Positions 44,594 through 52,789 of a DNA stretch of 53,473 nt are shown here, one piece after another; position 1 is the stretch's first letter, and each line of letters begins with the position of its first letter. The notes beneath the pieces were generated by a model. The model was not told the origin of the DNA. It was given only the letters and a program-made list of their open reading frames with translations, and did no database searches. Origin of the DNA: an uncultured Candidatus Peregrinibacteria bacterium (lineage in GTDB: Bacteria; Patescibacteriota; JACMRA01); assembly GCA_937127165.1 (NCBI GenBank), contig CAKZLR010000051.1, positions 1 through 53,473 on the forward strand, given 5' to 3'. The position numbers were made by a program, and so were the translations under genes.

Positions 44594-45001
44594 ATGACAG
44601 AAGCTAACAACGCTAACGGTTCTCAAAATGCTGACACTATAACAAATACACAAAACACTAGTCAAAATCCTACTGAGTCGCTTAAAGTAGAGGTTCAATC
44701 TAGCTCAAGTAACGATAAGCTTATTGCTGCTTTGGGGTATTTAATTTTTTTCTTGCCCTTGGTTATTGAACCAAAAAGCGATTTTAAAACTTTTCATGCT
44801 AATCAATCCCTTTTACTTTTAATATTTGTTGTTGCAGGTAATATAATAGGTGTGATGCTTACGTTTATTTTAATTGGGGTTTTGATTGTACCACTAGTGA
44901 ATTTGTTTGGATTTGTTTTGTTTATACTAGGTATTGTCAATGCTTTTAATGGTGAAAAAAAGAGGCTTCCACTAATTGGACAATTTGATCTGCTAAAATA
45001 G
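44594..45001 (+). CDS. DUF4870/Tic20-like small membrane protein
   Basis: This 135-residue protein starts with a Asn/Thr/Ser-rich polar stretch (1-40) followed by the DUF4870 pattern: DKLIAALGYLIFFLPLVI near 42, KTFHANQSLLLLIFVV near 65, and two further hydrophobic segments ending in GIVNAFNGEKKRLPLIGQ. The FHANQSLLL motif and the final GxxKxLPLIG are typical. The family is widespread, and its function is unknown. The ATG has no Shine-Dalgarno element within range. Confidence 0.85.
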   Translation: MTEANNANGSQNADTITNTQNTSQNPTESLKVEVQSSSSNDKLIAALGYLIFFLPLVIEPKSDFKTFHANQSLLLLIFVVAGNIIGVMLTFILIGVLIVPLVNLFGFVLFILGIVNAFNGEKKRLPLIGQFDLLK

Positions 45002-45434
45002 TTTAATCATCATTCGGATTTTCTTTGACTTGTGTTTCAAGCATGTGCGTGGCTGGTAGTCGGTCTAGTGTTTGGTTTTGGTGTTTTCTGGTTAGATTTA
45101 TTGAAAAAATTCAGATGTATAGGTCAGACTAAAAAATATTTAATCGAGAAATATGGGAATAGAGAGGGATTTTGCTATTCGGAAAGTGCCTCGATAAGAT
45201 GACTGGTTTGAGGGGAACTTAATTAGAAATTGTAGATGCAGTTTTTTCAGAAGGATAACCTCTTTGTTCATAAGTGTTTATTTACTCACATGACGGAATA
45301 AAAATTATTGTTCTATAAGTTTTGGATTTTGTAACTTATCTAAAATTTGTCACAAACTTTCTCAGCTTGACCGTGAGAGTATTTTGCGACAAAAGAAAAG
45401 GTTTCTTCAAAAGCTTAGTCTAAACTTTATATTT
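45002..45434. other. Gap of 433 bases before the uvrC fragment
   Basis: This is where the missing N-terminal half of uvrC would lie. I looked in all plus-strand frames and found no GIY-YIG motif. Fragments with protein-like composition occur (for example IERDFAIRKVPR near 45155-45190) but belong to no family I can name. The frame of the uvrC fragment is open back to about 45294 without a good start other than TTG at 45384. Confidence 0.35.
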
Positions 45435-46406
45435 ATGGATAATAGTACTAAGAAATTGAAAAAAATTCACCTAAGACCAAAGACCATAGAAGTTCTAGAA
45501 AAATTAACTGGACTTAAAATTTATACAAAGAATGTTTGGAATATAGACAAAATGGAGTTAGGCAATCTGCTACAGCAGGGTAGAATAAATGCTTTAATGT
45601 ATCTGCAAAGATACCAGCAAGGACAAAAACTAAGTATTTTTGAAGAACAAAATTTGTTTAAAGCCCTTGTAGAGATTCAGCAGAAATTATCTTTAAACCA
45701 AATTCCGATACATATTGAATGTTATGATGTTTCCCATTTTGGTGGCAAATATGTCTATGGTTCAATGGTCGTATTTATTGAAGGTCGAAGTGTCAAAAAG
45801 CTTTATAGATTGTTTAAAACAGCTGAAAAGAACGATGATTTTGCTAATTTGCGGGAAGTTCTTCTAAGAAGATTTAAAAAATGGGAAGAAAATCAACACC
45901 AACCGCCTACAATTAAATTGAATTTATCTACCAAACCTATTCTAAAAAAACCTTGGGAACTACCAAATTTAATTATTATCGATGGTGGGAAAGGTCAGTT
46001 ATCGTCTGCTAATCAAGTGTTGCAAGAATTTAAGCAGAAATATTCTAGTATTACTACCCAGATTTGCGCACTGGCTAAAGGAAAAGAAGAGATATTTTTG
46101 CTAGACAAAGACGAGTCAGTTTTGTTTGAAGGACAGGCTAAGTTTTTATTACAAAGAATTAGAGATGAAGCTCATCGTTTTGGTATCACTAACAGTCGCA
46201 AAGCTATAGTTCGCCAGTCGTCTAAATCCAGTTTAGATTCAATCAAAGGAATTGGAAAGGTAACTAAAAATAAATTGTTAACTATTTTTGGATCCATAGA
46301 AAACTTGATTAATCATTATTATTTTGATCCCCAAACTTTACAGCAAATCTTAACCAAGACTCAATTTAAAAATCTTGAGAGTTGGATTAGAAACGGGGAA
46401 ATTTAA
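45435..46406 (+). CDS. uvrC: UvrC C-terminal half: RNase H-like nuclease and helix-hairpin-helix domains only
   Basis: UvrC makes both incisions in nucleotide excision repair: 3' with its N-terminal GIY-YIG domain and 5' with its RNase H-like domain. This 323-residue protein has only the second. Catalytic-site motifs are present: HIECYDVSHFGGKYVYGSMVVF, LPNLIIIDGGKGQLSSA and RDEAHRFGITNSRK, followed by LDSIKGIGKVTKNKLLTIFGSIENL (helix-hairpin-helix). The GIY-YIG, Cys-rich and UvrB-binding regions are missing; full UvrC has about 600 residues. The frame is intact, so it may still act as a 5' nuclease. I chose the ATG at 45435; a TTG lies 17 codons upstream. Confidence 0.85.
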   Translation: MDNSTKKLKKIHLRPKTIEVLEKLTGLKIYTKNVWNIDKMELGNLLQQGRINALMYLQRYQQGQKLSIFEEQNLFKALVEIQQKLSLNQIPIHIECYDVSHFGGKYVYGSMVVFIEGRSVKKLYRLFKTAEKNDDFANLREVLLRRFKKWEENQHQPPTIKLNLSTKPILKKPWELPNLIIIDGGKGQLSSANQVLQEFKQKYSSITTQICALAKGKEEIFLLDKDESVLFEGQAKFLLQRIRDEAHRFGITNSRKAIVRQSSKSSLDSIKGIGKVTKNKLLTIFGSIENLINHYYFDPQTLQQILTKTQFKNLESWIRNGEI

Positions 46407-46681
46407 GATATCTAAAATTTTCCATTTTTACATTAACTAAACCTCCTTCAAACTTAACTAAGAGATAACTTTACTATTTTGTCTGATGTTAATTAAAAAT
46501 TGTTCTAGTTATCTTTCTAGATTATTAAATAATTAGTTTTGTTTTTTAATTTTTATAAATTTGTCTCTATAAATACTTCTCAAACTTTAGATTTCAAAAT
46601 TTGTATTTAAAACACCAAAAATAAGAGACTCTTGTTTATATTTAAAGAATCTTTGTAAAATCTAATCACAAGACAGTAAAA

Positions 46682-47971
46682 CTATCGTGTTAAAACTTCT
46701 ATCCCTGTTGTGGTGGCTATCAAATCATCTTCAATTCTTACACCAATTCCTCGGAACTCTAACGGAATGTCTGGATCATCAACTCCAAAATACAAACCAG
46801 GTTCAACTGTGAAAACCATATTTGGTTGCAAGTTCATTTTCAAGGTGTTGTCCGATCGCATATCATGTACATCTAAACCCAAAAAATGACTAACTTTATG
46901 TGGATAATACTTTTTGTATATCTTATCTTGCTTAATCTGTTCAACTGACTGTTTTAAAATTCCTAAATTGTGCAAACTTTGGCATATCAAGTCAATAGTT
47001 AGCAGTTGTAAATCCCATAAAGAAAAATTCTTTTTTAACCAGCTGTCTTGGCAATAGGTAATTATTTTATTTTGAACTTGTTGGACTTCATACCAAACAG
47101 CTTGCTGAGCTTTAGATGGAGTACCTACCCAAAAAGTTCTGGTTATATCACTAGCATAGCCTTGATATTCACAGCCAGCATCAATCAGTAAGAGATTGTT
47201 TTTGTCTATTAGACTAGTATTATTGGTATAATGTAAAATTGTGGAATTTACTCCACTAGCGACAATTGGCCAAAAAGACCAAGTGCAACCATGTTGACCG
47301 TAAAAATAATTTAAAAAAGACTCTAACTGATATTCGTACAATAATTCTCGGGGTTCAAAATTCTCAAAAGCTGGTTTATCATATACATAATTCTGGATTA
47401 TTCGTTCTAGCTCCTTAAAAGCTAGTTTATTTATCTTACAAGCATTGCGAATAGCAGAGATTTCCTCATTATCTTTAATGAGTCTTAGAGAGGCTATAAG
47501 TTCAAATGGACTTTGAAGTCTGCCGTTAAATAATTTCTGAACTAAAAACCAGCAAGTGTAGATCTCTTTTAAACTAAGTTCAAAAAAGACATTGTCAACT
47601 CTTTGGTGAGTTTGGAGATAATTTTCTAACTCATCTATACTATCTACAAACTCTACTTGTGAAATTTTTTTAGCTTCACTCGGGCTTAAAGTTGGTCCAG
47701 TCCATAAACTAGTTTCAGGGTTTGATCTTACCAAAAAGAGTCTTTCCTCAACTTGACCGTTTTTTGATTTGAATAAAACCAAAACATTGTCCGGTTCGTT
47801 GATTTGGGTAAAGTACCAGAAATTACTGTCTTGTCTGAATTTAAATTCTACATCTGGATTGCGAACTATGGTTTTAGCCGCTGGCAATATTGCTAAACTG
47901 TCGTTGGGTAATAATTCTAAAAGTTTTTGCCTTCTTTGTTTTGCTAAAATTGAATGTTTTATTTTTTGCAT
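46682..47971 (-). CDS. pepP: Xaa-Pro aminopeptidase (M24 family)
   Basis: This enzyme removes the first residue from peptides with proline in second position. The 429-residue protein has an N-terminal aminopeptidase-P domain (about 1-130, with PDVEFKFRQDSNFWYFTQINEPD) and a pita-bread M24 catalytic domain. All five metal ligands are visible: LLLIDAGCEYQGYASDITRTFWVG (two Asp), KVSHFLGLDVHD (His), MVFTVEPGLYFG (Glu) and GVRIEDD (Glu). Length is normal. No Shine-Dalgarno precedes the ATG. It probably recycles peptides in the cytoplasm. Confidence 0.94.
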   Translation of the reverse strand: MQKIKHSILAKQRRQKLLELLPNDSLAILPAAKTIVRNPDVEFKFRQDSNFWYFTQINEPDNVLVLFKSKNGQVEERLFLVRSNPETSLWTGPTLSPSEAKKISQVEFVDSIDELENYLQTHQRVDNVFFELSLKEIYTCWFLVQKLFNGRLQSPFELIASLRLIKDNEEISAIRNACKINKLAFKELERIIQNYVYDKPAFENFEPRELLYEYQLESFLNYFYGQHGCTWSFWPIVASGVNSTILHYTNNTSLIDKNNLLLIDAGCEYQGYASDITRTFWVGTPSKAQQAVWYEVQQVQNKIITYCQDSWLKKNFSLWDLQLLTIDLICQSLHNLGILKQSVEQIKQDKIYKKYYPHKVSHFLGLDVHDMRSDNTLKMNLQPNMVFTVEPGLYFGVDDPDIPLEFRGIGVRIEDDLIATTTGIEVLTR

Positions 47972-48086
47972 TTTTCGGTAAAAAAGTTTGCTTCTCTTTC
48001 TTAAAAAGATTCAAAGCCTGAGACTAGTTTCCATGTTTTTAGTATTACTTTAGTTCAGCTACCATTCAATGAATTCTAAATAAAAA

Positions 48087-48632
48087 CTAGAATTTCATTA
48101 ACTCTTCTTCTTTACGTTTGGCCATTTCTTCAAGCTCTTTGTTGAGATTGTCGACTTCAGTTTGAAGATTTTTTTCAAAATTTTTTAGTTCGTCTTCAGA
48201 AATTAAACCGTCATCTTTTTCCTTTTTTTTGTCTTTAAGGGCATCTTGACGATGTTGTCTGAGGCTAATTCTAGCTTCTTCAAGCATTTTGTGTACCTCT
48301 TTGACTCTATTTTTGCGGTTTTCTTCGGTTAAAGGTGGAAAATTTAATCTAATTCCAGCACCATCATTAACCGGATTAACTCCCAAAGTTGAGTCTCGAA
48401 TAGCCTTTTCGATTGCGGTAGTGACAGATTTGTCAAATGGAGTAATAAGTAGTTGACCTGGTTCAGGTACAGAAATTGTGGCTAATTCTTTGATAGACAA
48501 TTTAGTTCCATATGCTTCTACAGAAATGAAATCAATTGTAGCTGGAGTGACTCTACCAGTGTGAATGGTGCTAAGTTTGTGGGCTAGAAAGTCTTTGATT
48601 TTTTGAGCAGGTAAAATGGAATAATTGGGCAT
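48087..48632 (-). CDS. frr: Ribosome-recycling factor
   Basis: RRF splits post-termination ribosomes together with EF-G. The 181-residue protein has the family pattern: an N-terminal helix with LSTIHTGRVTPATIDFI, the domain II segment KELATISVPEPGQLLITPFDKS, AIEKAIRDSTLGVNPVNDGAGIRLNFPPLTEENRK, and a long charged helix ending KRKEEELMKF. Here the usual RAGRA is HTGRV but the key Arg is kept. pyrH and tsf, its common neighbours, are absent from the window; the ligA fragment lies upstream on the same strand. Confidence 0.96.
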   Translation of the reverse strand: MPNYSILPAQKIKDFLAHKLSTIHTGRVTPATIDFISVEAYGTKLSIKELATISVPEPGQLLITPFDKSVTTAIEKAIRDSTLGVNPVNDGAGIRLNFPPLTEENRKNRVKEVHKMLEEARISLRQHRQDALKDKKKEKDDGLISEDELKNFEKNLQTEVDNLNKELEEMAKRKEEELMKF

Positions 48633-48765
48633 AAACTATTATGGGCTAAAAAGCCTAAACATTGTTTTTGGTGATGTCAAATATAACTTTTGATCAATAC
48701 CTTACTAACTATAAACTCACAGTTTAGTATAATTTATTTAATTTTAAAGATAAATATTTCAAATT

Positions 48766-49788
48766 TCAAAGTAAACCTTGTGTATCTTCAAAAATATCAT
48801 TTTGAGCTTTTTGTATATGATATTTCTGAGTTGCAGGTATATTTTTGGGGGTATTATGTTTTGCGGCTATAACCTTGCAGATTAATTGAGCTACTTCTAT
48901 ACCTATCCCTTCTATACCTAATCCTGCCAAAAATTTATAGTCTTCTTTTTTTCTAGAATCGTCTATGGATTTTTTAAGATTGTCTACAGATTTTGGTCCA
49001 AAGCCTTCTAACTGAGAAATTTTAGAATAGGGCAGTTTGTAGAGATCTGGAATGTCTTGAATACCATATTCACTGATAAATTTTTGTATGTGCTTATCTG
49101 ATAAACCAACGATATTAGCTATGTCTCTTTGGCAAAAATAACTCAATCTACCAAGTATTTGAGCTGAACAATTTTGTTGATTTGGACAGATTAAATCAAT
49201 CTTCGTAGGGCTGGTAATTAGTTTTGTACCACAAGCCGGGCAAACCTGAGGGGCTAAAAATTCTTTATTAGTTTCGGTATCTATTCTCAAATTTACTAAC
49301 ACATTTGTAATCTCCGGGATAATATCCCCAGCTTTGCGAATAACTACTGTGTCATTTTGTCTTAACCCTTTAACTAAAAATTCTTTGTAATTATGCAGTG
49401 TAGCTCTTTTGATCACGGTACCAGCCAGCAAAACAGGTTCTAATTCTGCCACTGGTGTTAGTTTGCCTGTACGACCGACTTGCCAGGTGATATCTAAACA
49501 TTTTGTAGTTATTTCTTCTGCGGGAAATTTTACGGCACACCAACCTCTGGGGGTTTTGCCAACAACTCCAAGTTGAGCAGCTAAATTATTATCATTGAGT
49601 TTGACGACCACTCCGTCAATATGGTATTTCATACTATCCCTTTTTTTTTCTAAATCTTGAACCCGTTCCCAAACTTCTTCTGCCGAATCAGCAGTCATAA
49701 TTTCGTTGTTTGTATCAAACCCTAATTGTCTCAAAAATTCCAACTCTTCAAGATGACTGGCGAAATTGGATGATTCAAATTTTTCCAT
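48766..49788 (-). CDS. ligA: Internal fragment of NAD-dependent DNA ligase, catalytic lysine missing
   Basis: NAD-dependent ligase seals nicks. This 340-residue frame matches only the middle of LigA (usual length about 670). It holds the last part of the adenylation domain (YHIDGVVVKLNDNNLAAQLG, then VGKTPRGWCAVKFPAEE), the OB fold (ITWQVGRTGKLTPVAELEPVLLAGTVIKRATLHN), the four-cysteine zinc finger (CPACGTKL and CPNQQNCSAQ), and about one helix-hairpin-helix pair (LEGFGPKSVDNLKKSI). The N-terminal Ia domain, the KxDG lysine and the C-terminal hairpins and BRCT domain are absent. An in-frame stop sits just upstream of the ATG. It cannot adenylate itself; either a retained DNA-binding fragment or a decaying gene. 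Confidence 0.85.
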   Translation of the reverse strand: MEKFESSNFASHLEELEFLRQLGFDTNNEIMTADSAEEVWERVQDLEKKRDSMKYHIDGVVVKLNDNNLAAQLGVVGKTPRGWCAVKFPAEEITTKCLDITWQVGRTGKLTPVAELEPVLLAGTVIKRATLHNYKEFLVKGLRQNDTVVIRKAGDIIPEITNVLVNLRIDTETNKEFLAPQVCPACGTKLITSPTKIDLICPNQQNCSAQILGRLSYFCQRDIANIVGLSDKHIQKFISEYGIQDIPDLYKLPYSKISQLEGFGPKSVDNLKKSIDDSRKKEDYKFLAGLGIEGIGIEVAQLICKVIAAKHNTPKNIPATQKYHIQKAQNDIFEDTQGLL

Positions 49789-49836
49789 ATTTTTTAGAAT
49801 ACTTTATTTTTTTGACTTAACTGTGATTTTTGGTTT

Positions 49837-51135
49837 TTAAGTTTTGGTTTTAGTTTTTGTAGAGATCTGTTTGTTGAGGTCTTTAGATCTGTTTATGATT
49901 GCAGCTTTTGACTTACTACTTTTTTTAGGTTTTAATGTTTGTTCTATTTTTGCAGTTTGAGTTTGTAAGACTAAATACCGGGAAACTGGTTCTGTTGATA
50001 AAATTAAATCTCTGCTGTGTGAACTACTTGATCTTGCTCGCCAGTGTAAATATCCCCAAATAGCCACGATCAAAACTAAGATACTGATAACAATAGGGTA
50101 AAAATAAAAGGACTCTAGCAAATTTATTGACACACTAATTGAAGTGACTAGCAGCAAAGCACACACAAAAGCCACAGAAATTAACGAGTTTTTAACAAAC
50201 AAGGTAAGAATTGGTAGTTGTGCTAAAATACCTTGAATTCGACTAAGTAAAGCGATAAAGATCAACCAAAATACTAGTAAGACAGTAATTCTTGCTAGCC
50301 ATAGAGGTTTATGGTTTTCTGGTGTTTGCGAATTTTTAAAATCGTCAATGGTGCCGGTATATAATTTAAACAAAGGTTGCTTGTCAGCACCCACAAAAGG
50401 TACAACAGTATTGTTTACAACCGAACCTACGACAGTCACAACTTGAGGTAATACAACCTTGTAAGATATTTTCAGATCCCCAATTTGGGGGTTTTCGATA
50501 GAATCCTGATTGAGGTATATATAGTTGTCTCGGACGACTGGCGTTGTTTTGATAGTTTCAGAATTGTTGGAGGTTGTTTGAGAAACAGATTTGTTTTTTA
50601 GATCTACTTTTGAAGAATCTAATGGTAAATTTTGATACGGAGGCAGACCTGCTTTAGATATATCAAACGTGAAACCATTTATACTAACCTGTTCAGCGGT
50701 TATAATCTCATTTAGAATCTTTTTTGGAGGGTTTGTGTAATTATAGTTTTGGAAAGTTGCCGAATTTGGAGGAGAATCAGTCCATTTGGCTGTGTATTTT
50801 ATAATTTCGTCACCGTTTTCTAAGTTTTCAATCTCTTCGTGCCAAGAATACATCTCTACTACTCTATGGATAGAAATGTAATCAGATGATGGTAACAAAA
50901 AATCGTCACCAAGCTTTTGTTGATTCTTTACAACCCCGGTTATGTAATACACTTGGTTGGGATCGAGTTTTTGAGTTTGGTGTAGCGTATCAATTGAAAT
51001 AGCTTGACTTAAGAGATCTGTTCGTAAAAAAGCAAATTCGGCTTGAATTAAAAACCCAATAGACACACCCAAAGCTATCAAAGCAGTCCACAAACCCAAC
51101 CAGGAAGCAGCAACTTTTTGAATAGAAAGAACCAT
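49837..51135 (-). CDS. TMEM43-like membrane protein
   Basis: This 432-residue protein resembles the TMEM43 (DUF1625) family. It has an N-terminal membrane helix (about 11-32), a long outer domain with the family's VVEMYSWHEEIEN motif and KYTAKWTDSPPNS near 115, and a cluster of C-terminal helices (about 278-300, 305-330 and 340-360). It ends with a strongly basic Lys/Ser/Thr tail (about 395-432). Human TMEM43 is a nuclear-envelope protein; bacterial members have no established role, though related proteins have been noted near defence genes. No signalling or defence partner is adjacent here. Confidence 0.7.
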   Translation of the reverse strand: MVLSIQKVAASWLGLWTALIALGVSIGFLIQAEFAFLRTDLLSQAISIDTLHQTQKLDPNQVYYITGVVKNQQKLGDDFLLPSSDYISIHRVVEMYSWHEEIENLENGDEIIKYTAKWTDSPPNSATFQNYNYTNPPKKILNEIITAEQVSINGFTFDISKAGLPPYQNLPLDSSKVDLKNKSVSQTTSNNSETIKTTPVVRDNYIYLNQDSIENPQIGDLKISYKVVLPQVVTVVGSVVNNTVVPFVGADKQPLFKLYTGTIDDFKNSQTPENHKPLWLARITVLLVFWLIFIALLSRIQGILAQLPILTLFVKNSLISVAFVCALLLVTSISVSINLLESFYFYPIVISILVLIVAIWGYLHWRARSSSSHSRDLILSTEPVSRYLVLQTQTAKIEQTLKPKKSSKSKAAIINRSKDLNKQISTKTKTKT

Positions 51136-51253
51136 CGTCTAAGAGACAAATAAAACAACTTTATAATCTAAGTTAGATTAAAATCGGTTGTAGATTTTGC
51201 TAAATCTGTCAATTAAAAGCAAATTTTTACTGTGAGTACGTAATTTTATGCTT

Positions 51254-52090
51254 TCACAAAGCAATTTGCATCTTACCTAGACTAGGTTGGGGTTTGTATT
51301 GGCTTTTGAGTTGAGTAAAGATTTCTAGCACGAGACTTTCATCTTTTTGAACTGCTCGCTCAAAAGAGTTTTCAGGAAGGTTTAACAACACTGGCTGGTG
51401 TTTATTTTTTCTTTTAGACAACTCGTTAGCTTGAGTAAAATGGTTTTCGTAAATATGGACATTAGATCCTGAATAGTGTAAATATCCCGGCTTAACACCT
51501 AGTTTTTGAGCTAAAATCATCTGTAACAAAGCAAATCCGGCTACATCGTGAGGCAAACCTAGCATAACATCTTGGGAGCGGAACAAAAAATGTAGATGCA
51601 ATTCGCCGCCGACAATGTTAACCGTCCATATAGGTACACAAGGCACATTTTTTTTAGGTGGACTATCCAGACCATCACTGTTAGGATCCCAAGTCACCAC
51701 CACTCCTTGCCGACTCGAAGGATCTTTCTGAAGTAAATTAATTAGGCCAGCGATTTGATCTCTACCAAAAAACGATCGCCAACGATAGCCGTAGGAAGTT
51801 TCTACTGTGTTGGAACCTGTCTCATCCATAAAATCATCCCAGATTCGGCTAAATTTTTGAAAGAAATCCAAATTTTTATCACCTTGCAAATACCAAATAA
51901 TCTCGGCTACGAACAATTTGATAGGAATCTTGCGAAGGGTTAAAAGAGGAAATTCTTCACTTGGTCGAAATGATTGAGCCACTCCGGTTATAGTTTTTGT
52001 GTAGTAACCAGTCCGTCGGTTAAATTCTAAAACACCTTCTGTCATTATTTTTTTGACAATTTGGCGATACCATTGGTCAAATTTAGTCAT
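51254..52090 (-). CDS. thyA: Thymidylate synthase family protein with cytosine-type active-site residue
   Basis: ThyA methylates dUMP to dTMP using methylene-tetrahydrofolate. The 278-residue protein aligns with ThyA throughout and keeps Glu63 (EIIWYLQGDKN), the nucleophile Cys151 (NVPC), Arg171 and Asp174 (FRSQD), and His212/Tyr214 (NVHIY). Two positions that contact the pyrimidine C4 group differ: the usual PCH is Cys-Val (Val152) and the invariant Asn of LPFN is Asp182 (LGLPHDVAGF). Asp at this place is found in dCMP hydroxymethylases, and the Asn-to-Asp change is known to turn ThyA towards dCMP. I chose ATG 52090; an upstream extension lacks similarity. A small unknown gene lies 10 bases upstream. 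Confidence 0.9.
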   Translation of the reverse strand: MTKFDQWYRQIVKKIMTEGVLEFNRRTGYYTKTITGVAQSFRPSEEFPLLTLRKIPIKLFVAEIIWYLQGDKNLDFFQKFSRIWDDFMDETGSNTVETSYGYRWRSFFGRDQIAGLINLLQKDPSSRQGVVVTWDPNSDGLDSPPKKNVPCVPIWTVNIVGGELHLHFLFRSQDVMLGLPHDVAGFALLQMILAQKLGVKPGYLHYSGSNVHIYENHFTQANELSKRKNKHQPVLLNLPENSFERAVQKDESLVLEIFTQLKSQYKPQPSLGKMQIAL

Positions 52091-52100
52091 AGTGAAGGTT

Positions 52101-52523
52101 TTAGAGTGTAAAAATAACATCTGGTTCCAAATTGGTTTGATTGGTGCCGTTGTAGTAGTTGCCTGCTGGACTGGGGAAAAGATGTAATTGTTGAGCGGAA
52201 CTAAAAATATGTTCAATTTCCTCAAAATTATCAGTTTTTTTAAGCAACTCTACACCTTGTTTGGTGAGTTTGGTTTTCCACACCAAAGGTCCACAAAAAC
52301 CCGCATCAATAATTGCTGAGATAACTTGTTCAATATAGAGACTTTGGTCTTTGCCTTGCCTTAAAACACGACTGCGATTGGCTAGGTTACCGTAGACATT
52401 CTCAAATCTAAACACTAATTTAGTTTGAAAATAAACTAGCCAATTTATTTCGTCAAAATGTAAGAGCCTAATTTTTTCTAGGTCAAAAGTAGGTTTGCTG
52501 GTGATTTTAATAAAAACAGGCAT
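52101..52523 (-). CDS. Small conserved-looking protein in an operon with thyA
   Basis: This 140-residue protein starts with ATG at 52523 (MPVFIKIT). It has alternating strands and helices, e.g. EINWLVYFQTKLVFRF, SRVLRQGKDQSLYIEQVISAIIDAGF and LVWKTKLTKQGVELLK, ending in a Tyr/Asn-rich tail. No catalytic motif, membrane helix or signal is visible. The thyA start lies 10 bases after its stop, so the two are almost certainly one operon. It is not a dihydrofolate reductase or a deaminase by motif. A role linked to nucleotide metabolism is only a guess. Confidence 0.7.
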   Translation of the reverse strand: MPVFIKITSKPTFDLEKIRLLHFDEINWLVYFQTKLVFRFENVYGNLANRSRVLRQGKDQSLYIEQVISAIIDAGFCGPLVWKTKLTKQGVELLKKTDNFEEIEHIFSSAQQLHLFPSPAGNYYNGTNQTNLEPDVIFTL

Positions 52524-52789
52524 CTTTTGCCCAAAAAGTTTTAAGACAAAAAGCAAACTTAGTCAAACCCAATTTTTTGTCAAAATCTAGCTTGTATAGA
52601 ATCAGTTTGACGTGTAATTTGTAAATATCGATAAATAATCGATCTTTCAAATTTCTGAATTTATTTGTTAGCATTAATTACTCAGATTACATCTATCGGT
52701 AGATACGAAGTAACACCTGTATATCACCTTATTTTAAAGTCTAGAAATAAAGTGTAAACACTAAAATTGTGATTGAAAAATAAAACTCA

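Noticed and set aside
45002..45290. A methyltransferase-like (MGMT/Atl) remnant suggested by FAIRKVPR
   Set aside because: Only a few residues agree, and the PCHRV motif expected downstream is missing.
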